Assembly (NCBI RefSeq): GCF_001039355.2
Contig: NW_019775747.1
Coordinates: forward strand, 696,752 to 760,751
DNA length: 64,000 bases
From: Lingula anatina
Lineage: Eukaryota; Brachiopoda; Lingulata; Lingulida; Lingulidae
Direction of reading: 5' to 3'
Position 1 is the first letter of the stretch; each line of letters begins with the position of its first letter. The position numbers were made by a program, and so were the translations under genes. Below, piece by piece: positions 51,382 through 61,852 of the stretch. The notes under the pieces were generated by a model. It searched no databases. It was not told where the DNA came from and was given only the letters and a program-made list of their open reading frames with translations.

Positions 51382-54300
51382 ATCTAGTACAAGCACACAC
51401 ATCGTTAAAATGCTTACCTCACAGAGACCGTCGACGCATATTCCCTCGAACTGCTCCGTCTTGCATGAGGTCCCATCTATCGTCTTTTCCGCAAACTGTA
51501 GCACTCGTTCCCCATTGTGGCACACCAATGCACAGGGGTTGTGGGGGTAACGACCATTGACTGAAATTTAAGAAGAAAAATGTATTCGTTACTTTCTTAA
51601 AGACCCGAAGGATATATCGGTTAGACCATATTTCGACATTAATTGCCTTTTGCCTTCGCGCATTTTAGACAAACAATTATTGTACAATTTGCATTATCTG
51701 CATTATCCAATTTAAATCTAAGACAATTTTAATGATTGCATTAAGAACGAGCATGTTTATTAAGCTTATTAAGTGCACAAGCACTTTTTGGACAACCATG
51801 CAAATTCTACAGTCAATAAAACAGGCAATGGAGCACAGAAGTCTGGGTCTGTTTTTGTCAATACAGACTTATGAAAAACAGTATGGATACATAAAAATCA
51901 TAAAGGAGAGAAACAAGACCAGTGTACCTGATGTGTACGGGCGCCATCTATATCGTATTCCATGATAAATTTTGCGATTATGAACGGCACATTGCGCAAC
52001 TCGGATATCTAGTGATCGTTGGGGACAGGGCTGAAACAGAATGATAGAACATGAACATGAGTAAATGGCAGACACAAGCTAAACAAAACTTGGCGATTTT
52101 ATTCTCTGAATACAAAAACATCACAGGAGCTTTTTCCTCGAGAACTTACTATTTACTATTATCTTAAAAATCCTACAGGTACTTAGTCCGATAAGCTAGA
52201 CATGGATCCAACTGTTTCAAATCATTCGGACGCAATCAGGAGGTACCACAACTATGACGTCACACTAAAAGCGTATATAATCCACCAACCTGCTTATTAC
52301 ACGTTCTATACTCAATTGGAGATCCATTGCACTGACTGGGGTGGATGGCTATGTGGATACGACTACTGAAAATATATACCAAGACAAAAATGCTTTAATG
52401 AAATATCCCAATATGCTTTTTTTTTCAGATGTACACGTGCCGAGATAAGAGCGTAGGGAAAGGGGACCCCCCTATTACCGCCCAACCAAGGCCCCTCATC
52501 CTCGATTACCTCGTCAAAAATTATCCCTTTTAGAGGTTTAAATAAAACTAAACATACAATGAACAAGATAATAGAAACTGTAATGTTTTATAACTACTTA
52601 AACATATTAATTTTTGTCTTTTGACAAATTGAGTACTTTTACACTATTTGCAAACTGAAAAAACCAAGATGCATTTTTCATGAGGCGCGCACATCTAATA
52701 TGTAAAGAAAGTGTAACATATGCTTGTTTAATTAAAGATTGGTAGTCATATTCTTCAATGAAGCATTGATAATTGTTAATTAAATCACCGGAATATGTAG
52801 CGTCTAGTAGCTGAAAAATACTGAAAGTTCTAATCATATTGTTTGAACGTTCGTTTATCGTCATTAAAAAAGAAATTAAAAAAAACATAAAAGAAATAAA
52901 GAAAAGTGTTAGTTCATTCGCAAGCCACGAGTTAAGTGTAATGTCATGTATCTTAACATCCGGGTTTTCTTAAATCATGCAAATCGGTGCTTTCTTCAAC
53001 AACCGACATTTAACATTCAGACTTTTATTTAGGTTTAGTTTAGGTTGTTTTATTGCAGTATCTTTAATAATGAAGATTGAGATATAACTTCCATCATAGC
53101 CGCACCCGTTAATGAAAATACAATCCTCTCACCCACCCGGTCTCTTCATCCCAAGTTCCGTCGCCCGGTGTAACGTGACAGAGAGTCTCCCGAGATAAAA
53201 ATTCCGCTTCCCATTCCGCCTCGCCCTAGATTTCGACCTACTTAGGTCAGGTTAACCCTAACCAGTATAACTATATGGAGTGCGGACTTTCTGGTACACG
53301 GACCCACAGTTTCGTTACACCGGTCCCGTCCCTTTATCCCCGCATCCGGGTTACCTTAATAAAGGTACTTGTTTGTAAATTGGAGTATTCATAACCTCTT
53401 GATCCGCTGACTAACTATACGGCGTGCTTTTGAAAATGAATTTCCGCCTCTCACGCGCGCCGTCCCTGCCAGGGCAAAGCAATTTAATCTCGGCATGCTT
53501 TGTAGTGGGCCTCTCCATATTTGATCCGTGGACTAGTTAGTCCGCAGATCAACTGGTTGTGAACGCGGCCAATGGGACTTGGCCTTATACCCTCTATCTA
53601 TATTTCTCATTTTTCTTTTTACCTGCGGTGCAGCCATGGTAGTGTGCGATGTAACCGAACTGTAATAATGTGAAATCTCACTGTTTTATTGCTTGTTAAA
53701 AGCTCCCTTTTGGTCTGTTTTCTAAATTTAAAACCTTAACCAAATTTAGTAAGGATGCCGATTTTGGAAACGTTTTCGTCGCGACGGAACAGCATGAGGT
53801 AACAGATACAGGAGGTATCAAAAGAATGGGAATACTGCCGGAGCGATTTTATTAGCATCTTATATATGATATATATTTAGTTCTCATAACTGCTCACTCC
53901 AAAATGATTTCTACACCGCTCTCTGATAATATAATTAAATCAATAACAAATCAAATATATTAATCAGTATCAATTGTTGATTTAATTCTAATAAAAATAG
54001 CACAAATTTCATTCTTTTCAGCACATAATTCTCTTCAAATTATTCCAGTTTTTTAACTCGGTGTTATTGAGTCACATTATAGATAGTTAATTAAGATGAA
54101 TTACGTCATCTCTTATAAAACAAATTGACTGAGATATTTTATAGATTAATGATATTTTTATGTATCTTTAAAAAGTTACTTTAAAAAGTCACGGCCAAAA
54201 TAAGACAAAAATCAAGGGTGACTCAGATTAGTGCATGCGTTTAATTTCAACTTTCAAAAACAAAATTTGAGAATTTCAGGCGGTCTGGTGTCAAGGAGGC

Positions 54301-57300
54301 TAATGCATTTTCATAGCTTTTACTACTAAGTGTTTTACACATATTTAAAGAGAAAGATGAGATTGTCAGACAAAAACGCTAGCGTTCTTTCTTTATGTAA
54401 TTGAATTCAACTGCTTTTGAGACCTCACGATCCGTCTTAATTTCAGCACCACCGTTACTTGTGATTGTAACCGCACAGGAAAGAAATTACATCTCTTTCG
54501 GAGAAAAAGGGGAACATTATTCTAACCCTTAATTTGTTAACAAATATAAAGACGAAAGATTAGGTTATGAGAGAACAGTCTCAATTTTGCTTGAAGTAAT
54601 TGAATGCTACTTGTTTTCAGACCTCACGATTCGTCTGGTTGACTTAATTGAGGGGTGTCAACTTGCTTGTAAGCGTATATGAAAAGAATTTCCTATTGGA
54701 TCTGGGAAAAAAGACATCATGTTAACCATTAAAGTTCTGACAGCCACTTTTAACGATACATAAGAATCAGAAGAAAAAGAGTATTAGTTTCAGTTTCGTC
54801 TTTTTACAGCAATACATAGTAGCGTCGAGTTGTGCCTGCACTCGTACTGTCGAGTCCAACTCGTTTCGGACATATATGACGTTTTACTGACGTAACAGAA
54901 AACAACCTCTTTCTAGGATTTTATAAGGATTTTGCAAAGTCACAATTTGTCAAAGCAGGTCACATCCGGGGGCATTCTCAACGCATTTTTTCTTGACAGA
55001 AATGACACAGATTATGCACTGATAAATTTAACTACCGCTATGCCAAGTAATCATGATTTAAAAGCAATTGTTCTAAAAATGTCTTTTTCATATGTTCACA
55101 AAAAATATTGACCGTCGTTACCATGTTATCTGCCTAGAGAAATGGGAAACACACACAAACTTATTATATGTGTTTCCTTTCTGTGGTATCCATAAATATT
55201 ATGGCCACTACAGTTTGGGGCAAGGGATTGGGAACAAACCACAAACTGCGCGGGACAACATTCGATATAGAATTATTGTTTATTATTTTAAGATAACCCA
55301 TTTAGCATTTTGCTATTGATGGGCAATCTGAAGAGCGAAGAGAGGTCACGTGATTTTGTTTTTCTATCACGGAAAATCTAACTGTCCTATTAGTATTTTC
55401 CATAGGGATACAGAAAGTCTCAATAGCTAAAACGCACAGTATAGTGTATAACAACGCACTGCAAAACTATTGTGTACGCTGTTGGCGTAGTCATATACGT
55501 TTTAAACTTCTCCAAGAGCAAGGGAAAGATGAAACTCAAACAAACAAAATGCATACTCACTCGATATGTATTATATTGACAGAATGTATTATATTGAAAG
55601 AGTAAGCTTTATCTAAGCATTTGCTGGGGTACAGTTATCGTTACTTATTTGAACCAACAATCCACAATGCACATTCCAAATATTCCAGAAAAAGATTAAA
55701 AAAAAAAGATACGAATACACAAAAGAATACAAGCATAGACGAGAGAGAGAGAGTGAGAATGGTTCAAGGGCGATGCGGTTAACTTACTTGTACACTTTGA
55801 GGCACGTCCGTTCCCTCACAGCCACGCCCACGCCGCATGTTCTGGAACAGGCCGAAGGAGAGGACCACGGGCCCCAGTGGATTGTGACGGGGAAAGCCTG
55901 GTACGAGTACTGGAAACAAATGGGAAATATTTATTCACTGTTTTTTTTTTTTTTTTTTTTTTTTTCATTTTTAAAAAAATTGAAGATGCGAAAGTAATTT
56001 ATGATTCAATGTATTCAGGTCTTATGCAGTTAATGTGAAACCAAAAGATTACATAGCGAGATAAGGGAATAGTAAAGGTGATCATGAAGCGTAAGATATA
56101 AACCAAATGAACCGAAATAACCTCATCATGTCAGGACAAAGACGGAGTGTTTTGAGGTTTTCCAAGGTTTCCAAATGACAAGAGCGGCGTGGGCTCACTT
56201 GTACTTAGATCTTTGGACCCCATTCCCATAGACCCCATCGGTTTACATAGAGCGACCCAACTCTCCGGGGAATCTCGCTGATTGCATTTAACTAAATGAC
56301 ACGCCTCCTCTTGTTTCCGATGTACTCGAATAATAATTTTTTGTATTTTACTCAACGCCAGGAGGAGGCGTGTAATTCAGATAAGCTGATTGCACTCAGC
56401 AAGAGTCCCTGCAAAGCTGGGTCGATCCACATAGACCGCTGGTGTCTATGGGAATGGGGCCTTAAGTAGAGGGGTTGAAAAGATGGGGATCTTAATCTGT
56501 GACTCCGGATTAAAATCTTTTGTAGATAAATGTTGTATTGGGAACGCACACTGTGATAGAAAACCACAATTTGTCCCCATTAGGGCTGTTATTTGAGACC
56601 TCGGATAATCAGCATGCATCGTTTGGTTTAAAGGGACCTAAAAGACCGCTCTCCTTATAAATCAGTAGCTGCGAAACTTTTAAAACCAGAAGAGACATTT
56701 AAGCAATTTGGTTTGGGTTAAGGTCACGGTTTTTGTTGAATTATTGGCTTTGGTTCAACATGAATTGGTAATACAAAATTTACACGGGTGTTTTCGTGTC
56801 AATGTTGTGTTAACTGACGATTCACTTAATCAAGATTTTCACCAAAACCAGGTATTAAGGCTACATACTTCATCCGTGCTCACTGAACTGGCGAATCGAG
56901 GATAACAATTCAAAAGTTGGAGGAGATTTTTTTCTTCCCCAACCCAACTGCAACTTTTTTTTCAGAAGTTTGACTCCATATAATCACAGGGTCTTCAAAG
57001 CACCCGTTATCCTGGTTTACTAAAAATCTGCGATAATCTGCGTAGAAATGCGTGCGGTGTTGAATTAAGTGACAAAAAGGGGACTTTGTGCTCTAAAAGT
57101 GTTAATCTTTACTTCATTAACGTGAAGATAAGTATTTTACATTAAAGGAAAGAAAAAATATATTTTGTCAAATGTTGGATATTTTAACATATCGAACACC
57201 CTAAAACATTCCTATTTAAATCAGTTGCAAAGACACTTTTTTTTACAGAATATGTTAAATTCTAATTTGGCTTAGTTACTCCTGAAATACTGCAATGTTC

Positions 57301-60300
57301 AACGGGTAAAAGACTTTACCTGTAGTAGATCCAGTGTTCTTAAATAACAATGGTTGACAAGGGGAAAGGGCGGTGCGTGCACCCAATTATCAAGACCAAT
57401 AGAATGAGAACTGAAACTGTGTTGTGAATGCCAGCACGGACTGCTGCACTAACTGGGTTTTTGGGTTTGAAAGCTGCCCAATTAACAAGGACTGACACGG
57501 TAATGTGGGGTCAGTAACGTCCCATTGAAATGTAGCAAACCTTACTTCCGGATGCCCGGTCACGAGTTTCGAGATTCATTGTTTACAAACAGTTCTTCAT
57601 TTGTTCCAGCGAGACTCAAGTCTGTTTAGGAGGGTTGTCGATGTGAAGGCCCGTGGAATAGATATTCCGACCTGTATTAGATTCACACAGGTTATGGTTC
57701 GCGTGACGTAAGTGATTCAAAATCTTGGACGGGGCGTACCTGTACAAATCAATTGATATCTGTTGAAACTGGTGGGGGGTGGGGGGGGGGGGGGGGGAGA
57801 AGTACACCTCCTGAGTAGAGGCTATACACCGGGATAGTCTCAAATATTGGAGGTAAAACCTATCTCAATATTAGCTGTTGACTGAAGAAAAGATCACACC
57901 ATTCTTTAAGATTTTCCTTTTTAAACGTTGTGATACGAAAGTAATAAAAAACTATTTGCCCAAGACAATAACATTGGAAACATCTGCCTTAGAAATAAAC
58001 CAACACGAGCAAAATTACAAAAGTGATACACACCGATCCATGGGGGGACCCCAGGAGCTCGGTGGAATTAAAGATAAAACACGAGGTTGTTCAATCTGCT
58101 ATAAACAAGAACAATAAAAATCAGCAGTAGATTTGACAGTGCTGACATCGCGGTTCATTTAAGTAGCAACCGTTCACTGTCAATTGTTTTAAACACATGA
58201 GAGATCTTATTTAGGCCTCTTGTTTTAATTGAACTTCCGAGCTGGTTTGGTCAAAATCTAAAGTGCCTCATTGATGTCTCAAAGTTGATTTATTTGAATC
58301 ACGAAATAGAAATCATTTTTGCGATATCTTTTAAGATATTATAAACGTTAAGATATTAAAAACTTAAAACTCTTAAATATCAGCCTATTTTGAAAATACA
58401 ATTTGAGCAATTTGAGTGAGGGTTTGGCCAAGAACATAAAATCTGCCTTTAAAATATCGAGAAACACCGTTAAAAGAGTTGGCCTATCAAGTTTCTAGTA
58501 AAGTATACTACACGCCAAAAAGAATTCTATTACGAGAAGAAGATTAGACTGAGAAGTGTGTCATACGTCAAATGTTCATGCATTACGCCTTCATTTTTCT
58601 ATAAAAATTATTAAAAAAATAGATAAAGGAATAAAAGGAAAGCTAAACTGACGAAGAAAAAAGGCCAACGGCGCTTTTGATCCGTATATCACTTGTGTAT
58701 CGTTTCACCAATAATTTTGTGGAGTGACCAGAAGGGTATTGAACTGTTCACGTTAGCGCGCTAGTAATGGCGGTGGAGGTGAGCTGATCAAAGCACTAGC
58801 ACATGTAAGTTCAACCTTAGTAGGCCATTGAAACATGCCTGAACCATCTAAATAACCCAATACTGCTTGTACCACACACCGCTGTGGTTTGTTCTCCTGT
58901 TCTCAACACAATAAAATCCAAACCACGGCGCGTCTGTGGAGCATAGATCATTTGCCGCGGGTAACAAAAGAAACAGAAACATTTGTCTGGTTTTGAATAC
59001 CACCTCCAACGCAAACGGCTGCGGGAGATTCTGTTGATACGAGGTCCCGGTGATCCACGCGCTCCCGGTCTATGAACTTCGGGGTTTCAAAGTTTAAAAA
59101 CCTCCATGGGATATCGGAAAAAATATATTTCTGTAGCGGGTAGCAAGATAAAAAGGAACATTTGTCTTTTTAGATGCTCCCACTATTACAGAGGGAAGAA
59201 TTTTAGTATACTTGCTAGGGCCTTTTTGCTCATAGTTAAAAATGAGCATGTGGAATAAAGCCTTATTACATTTACATTTTGGAAATTTAAGAGGCATAAT
59301 TTTTTCCTGCTTGTCTTGGCCACAAAAACAGATTCAGTAGAACAATAACCTGTTTTTTTTGTTTTTTTTAGTCGTTTGATCTATGAGAATGTTGCGGTGA
59401 AATACTGAGGGTTTTCGGCATGAGCGCGTTTTATATAAATAAGACATTTCAAGAGTGGCACTATTATAGCACACGGAACGGGTACAAGAGAAACAATGAT
59501 TTGTCTGATTTTCTAAAGAGTTAGATTATCATGGTGGTGACCATAGAACAGAACCTGCCATTTACACAATGTAATAATATGTTCCTCATTGCATTTAAGT
59601 TTTCAAGTTTGTTAAGGAGTTAAAGGGCAGATAAGTCACTGAGCTAATTACACTTTCGGTGTTTATTTAAAAAAAACACATAGCAGGGCTATGCTTAGAA
59701 AGGCATTCTAAAGCAAACGAATCGGGTATTCTACAGGTTAATCATCCTAAGGTGAAAACGAGGACAACCTTAAATATATATACAGAAATTAAATGCATTC
59801 AGAATAACAGAAAAGGATTATTTTAGCACTAAAAGTTAAGATAATTTTAAGTTATTGAATATACGGTAATGGTGACAGCTGTCAGAGCGAAGCAGACGAC
59901 AGTTTATGCAAATAGACAAGAGATGTAAGCACGCTCCTGCAGACGAAAGGTGAAACAGGTGGCGCGCCCTGTGCCATGAGAAGAAAAGCGATAGGTGGAG
60001 CTGATGAGACTGATGACTGGAATATTAGCTTTGATTAGGTGTGAAGTTACAAAGTTGGGATTTTTTAAGCTAATTCATGTTATTTGTCAAGTGTTTTTAG
60101 GTCTATTTGGCGAACAATACCGTTCTTGTTATTTATCGATAGTAAATGTTGGGTTTGGCAAATTTTGTGGCTTTCCATGTAGGATGCGTCCCGGCAGCCT
60201 GAAGGTTCATTAGCTCATTGTTTATTCGGAAAGTTTATTTGTTTTCTTAATCCGAAAATGATGGGAAATTGATCAAGCCTTGCAAAATAGGTGTGCTTGT

Positions 60301-61852
60301 TCCGAGAATTTGTAACTCTGAAGGTACATTGCGCGGAAAGTTCACTAATGCGAATGCCCAGTGGTCCGAAGGTTCGTAATTCCGAATGTTACCATATGAT
60401 ATCTTGAGACCAACAAACTTTGGAACCAAAGGTAATACGCAGGTGTATTTGGTCATTTTGTGTTCATTTTTTTTTTCAACTGTAGTTTCAACTGCATGTA
60501 AATTGATCTTGCGTTGCCACTGTCGCTATTCTCTCCTCTCATCTCTGTATCTCGCTCTCTTTCTCGAAAACCCACACAACCATGAAAAACCTGAAGGCAA
60601 TTATTTCCAATGGAGAGAGACAGCTGATCGTGCCAGTCAATACACAAAGTAAAAGAAAAAATCCGTTTTAAATAAATTTTGTGCAATTAGCAAGCGTGCT
60701 AAACAAAGCCTTTTGTAAATCTAATTTAAAGAACTAACTCTTTCCGTATTCAATCTACTATGGGAGCCTGAGGCAGCGCCATGTAGCAAAGATTACGAGA
60801 CTTACAATGTCTAGTTCAGGGCTTTAGTTTTCTACACACATAACGTCAATTTAAATGGTTTGTCATTACAACGGTCAAATAACGCATTACATTCTCCCGT
60901 ACACCCTTCCACAGTTCTGTTTAAGGACCGCCAATATGTATATAACTGACTAAGAAAGAAGTCTATGATTTCGATAACTTGAAAACCGCGTGTCCTTGTT
61001 GAAGAGCGGAGGTAAGCCACTGGTCAATTCGATTTTACCTCTATGTGATAGGGCAAAGGCGGACTTCAATGATAAGACAGAAATCTATATTTTCTACATT
61101 TTCTAAAGTAATAAATTGAAAACATTCCATGAAGTTTCTGCTTATAGATAAGAATATATGGTAAGATTTACCTAACGGGTGAGCTGATCAGGACAGCTAT
61201 CTGTTACAATAAAGATTTTCAGTTGCATCATGTGGCCTTCCAAATATGCTCCACCTCGTTAGGAACGCTATTAATTTATTTATATATTTGATATTCTTCC
61301 GTTATTAACACGAGTAATTAGTAGATACACTGTATACACGTTATATACCCCTTATGTTGACAATTATGATTTTTTTAGTTTTAATGGTAGCAATGATACC
61401 AGGGCTTGCAACCAGGGGTATGGGTTTTTTTTATAAACAGGCAATGTAATTAAAATAACGGTATTTGACAGACCAATATATAATCTAATGTTAAAAAAGA
61501 TTAACAGGGGTGAAGAGTAAGCATTAATGTCCAATGCGTCTTAATGTACATGCAATTCGCTCCTTGTTGGATGGTTCCTAATGCTGAAAAAATAAAGGAA
61601 AAAGAAAAAATGCAAACATTGTAGCAACGGAGCACATAGGAACCTTAGTTAAACGGTAAAATTTTCTTAAGCTCTTTTGAAAGAGAATACACCATAAGAC
61701 GAACAATACCTCTACATATATGACTATACTGGGAAGGGGGTATTGTTCTATAAACTTACCCTTCCGCTCGAAACAGCATGGGTTGGCTCTGCCAAAACGT
61801 AGACAGACAGAACTAGAATCCAAGTCACAGACGAACAGGCAGAATAACACAT
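42082..61852 (-). CDS. Secreted ADAMTS-like protein (ADAMTSL2/4/6 type), 18 exons, 1067 aa
   Basis: Eighteen coding exons join with matching phases into 3204 nt including the stop. Order: signal peptide (1-21); first thrombospondin repeat (TSR1, about 40-98); ADAMTS Cys-rich domain (about 98-208, with the diagnostic [11 protein letters not shown]); spacer (about 215-302); a 331-residue Ser/Thr/Pro linker plus a 20-residue cassette (303-653); TSR2 to TSR7 (about 675-1020); and a C-terminal PLAC domain. There is no propeptide, metalloprotease or disintegrin domain, so it is an ADAMTS-like protein rather than a protease. In vertebrates such proteins act in the extracellular matrix, binding fibrillin microfibrils and tuning TGF-beta. 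One plus six TSRs with PLAC and a linker after the spacer matches ADAMTSL2, ADAMTSL4 and ADAMTSL6/THSD4; TSR1 close to the signal peptide favours ADAMTSL2. Orthology is not settled without a tree. Confidence 0.85.
42690..42840 (-). CDS. ADAMTS-like exon 17: TSR7
   Basis: Starts exactly at the first TSR cysteine (CSKTCGDNG), keeping the CxxTCG O-fucosylation consensus. It ends [13 protein letters not shown] in phase 1 (donor CCAG|GTAATC). Confidence 0.85.
43216..43395 (-). CDS. ADAMTS-like exon 16: TSR6 and start of TSR7
   Basis: Starts at [13 protein letters not shown] and ends QWFTTQWSK, so the Trp motif of the next repeat is carried in this exon. The CxxDCG form lacks the Ser/Thr needed for O-fucosylation. 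Phase 0-0. Confidence 0.85.
43639..43812 (-). CDS. ADAMTS-like exon 15: TSR5 and start of TSR6
   Basis: Starts at [13 protein letters not shown] and ends TWVPQEWGQ. Acceptor CGTTGCAG; the donor GTCCGT is weak but fits both neighbours in phase 0. Confidence 0.85.
43900..43976. repeat. CT-rich and CA/CG-rich simple repeat in intron 14
   Basis: A CTCTCC-type stretch passes into CACACA and GCGCGCACGCG dinucleotides. It lies between exons 14 and 15 and is not coding. Confidence 0.75.
44200..44355 (-). CDS. ADAMTS-like exon 14: TSR4 and start of TSR5
   Basis: Fifty-two codons from [12 protein letters not shown] to QWTVSEWSE, phase 0-0. CxxKCG lacks the O-fucose acceptor. Confidence 0.87.
44758..44965 (-). 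CDS. ADAMTS-like exon 13: TSR3 and start of TSR4
   Basis: Completes [18 protein letters not shown] across the intron and ends [14 protein letters not shown] keeps the O-fucosylation consensus. Acceptor GTGTCTCTCAG, donor GAG|GTATAA. Confidence 0.85.
45379..45505 (-). CDS. ADAMTS-like exon 12: body of TSR2
   Basis: Encodes [11 protein letters not shown] through GKPCYA, entering in phase 1 and leaving in phase 2 (GCTAG|GTATTG). The open frame continues through the donor, but the phase and the next exon require the cut here. Confidence 0.85.
45942..46058 (-). CDS. ADAMTS-like exon 11: linker end and start of TSR2
   Basis: Encodes [13 protein letters not shown], then [17 protein letters not shown], the N-terminal part of TSR2. 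In CSATCT the glycine after the second cysteine is replaced, so O-fucosylation here is doubtful. Phase 1-1. Confidence 0.82.
46434..46493 (-). CDS. ADAMTS-like exon 10: 60 bp cassette exon
   Basis: Twenty codons ([18 protein letters not shown] core), phase 1-1, so it could be skipped without changing the frame. It contains an N-glycosylation sequon (NTT). Acceptor AAATTTAG, donor AAAG|GTATCA. Confidence 0.7.
46868..47861 (-). CDS. ADAMTS-like exon 9: Ser/Thr/Pro-rich linker
   Basis: A 994 nt exon for 331 residues between the spacer and TSR2. It is rich in Ser, Thr, Pro and Lys with no domain, and has several N-glycosylation sequons (NSS, NSS, NIS). Vertebrate ADAMTSL2 also has a glycan-rich insert at this place. 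It enters in phase 0 (VLSRNKKTD) and leaves in phase 1 (GACG|GTAGGT). Confidence 0.82.
48275..48441 (-). CDS. ADAMTS-like exon 8: spacer, second part
   Basis: Encodes [17 protein letters not shown], then GGTVFWYY and [13 protein letters not shown], the typical ADAMTS spacer fold. I chose the acceptor TCCTTACATTACAG because it alone restores the phase with exon 7; the open frame extends further upstream to 48494. Confidence 0.85.
48994..49074 (-). CDS. ADAMTS-like exon 7: spacer, first part
   Basis: Encodes [18 protein letters not shown], matching the (I/L)P.GAR.I.I.E start of ADAMTS spacers. 81 nt, phase 1-1. Acceptor TTCTTCCCATAG, donor TTCG|GTAAGA. Confidence 0.83.
49302..49422 (-). CDS. 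ADAMTS-like exon 6: end of Cys-rich domain
   Basis: Encodes [20 protein letters not shown] then DNSTC, the most diagnostic ADAMTS/ADAMTSL Cys-rich signature. Acceptor TTTTTTTAG, donor G|GTAAGT. Confidence 0.9.
50791..50829. repeat. (CA)n(CG)n microsatellite
   Basis: CA repeats are interrupted by CGCGCGCG. Alternating purine-pyrimidine sequence of this kind can adopt Z-DNA. It lies in intron 5. Confidence 0.85.
51329..51377. repeat. (CT)n(GT)n compound microsatellite
   Basis: CT repeats run directly into GT repeats about 40 bp from the splice donor of exon 5, on the intron side. Confidence 0.9.
51418..51560 (-). CDS. ADAMTS-like exon 5: Cys-rich domain, middle
   Basis: Encodes [19 protein letters not shown], then DGTSC and CVDGLCE. 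Acceptor TTAAATTTCAG, donor GAG|GTAAGC. Confidence 0.88.
51928..52030 (-). CDS. ADAMTS-like exon 4: start of Cys-rich domain
   Basis: Encodes [15 protein letters not shown] through YRWRPYTS, the usual (D)xRxxQC...Y.W.PY start of the ADAMTS Cys-rich domain. Acceptor TTCTGTTTCAG. Confidence 0.87.
52290..52365 (-). CDS. ADAMTS-like exon 3: end of TSR1
   Basis: 76 nt encoding [16 protein letters not shown], the last part of TSR1. It enters with a single base, completing AA|T from exon 2. Acceptor ATATATTTTCAG. Confidence 0.85.
52366..55787 (-). other. Intron 2 of the ADAMTS-like gene
   Basis: 3.4 kb with no supported exon. It contains a hairpin element (53399-53552) next to a more GC-rich patch (about 53100-53600), and a diverged direct repeat pair sharing GACCTCACGATYCGTC (about 54340-54660). 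Confidence 0.6.
53399..53552. repeat. Inverted-repeat element with a hairpin end
   Basis: The left end TTGATCCGCTGACTAACTA is repeated in inverse at the right end. The right end is itself a near-palindrome, with TTGATCCGTGGACTA meeting its complement around a 2-base centre at about 53521-53552. It looks like a small MITE remnant. No target duplication is clear. Confidence 0.5.
55788..55909 (-). CDS. ADAMTS-like exon 2: first part of TSR1
   Basis: Encodes [17 protein letters not shown], then [18 protein letters not shown]. It has the WxxW C-mannosylation motif and the CSRTCG O-fucosylation consensus. Acceptor GTTTCCAG, donor CAA|GTAAGT. Confidence 0.88.
55910..61759 (-). other. Intron 1 of the ADAMTS-like gene
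   Basis: 5.85 kb with no supported exon. It contains a poly-T tract (about 55941-55965), a MITE (56216-56461) and a G-run (about 57773-57797). First introns of this size often hold enhancers, but no specific element is identifiable here. Confidence 0.6.
56216..56461. mobile_element. PIF/Harbinger-like MITE, copy 3 (246 bp)
   Basis: The best-preserved member: the ends read GACCCCATTCCCATAGACC and, reverse-complemented, GGCCCCATTCCCATAGACA. Both arms go on to CGACCCA and a GCTGATTGCA-type block. The flanks are TTG (left) and TTA (right), a slightly decayed 3 bp duplication. Confidence 0.75.
61760..61852 (-). CDS. ADAMTS-like exon 1: signal peptide
   Basis: Thirty-one codons: MCYSACSS, a hydrophobic core [11 protein letters not shown], then [10 protein letters not shown], with likely cleavage after Ala21. 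Donor AGG|GTAAGT in phase 0 joins cleanly to exon 2. Other frames here are longer but give no signal peptide and do not fit the downstream phase. Confidence 0.83.

Noticed and set aside
53269-53285. Telomere-like GGTTAACCCTAACC
   Set aside because: A single short occurrence, not a repeat array.
58740-59090. Possible tRNA or small RNA gene in the GC-richer patch of intron 1
   Set aside because: No A-box/B-box pair and no cloverleaf-like pairing could be found by eye.
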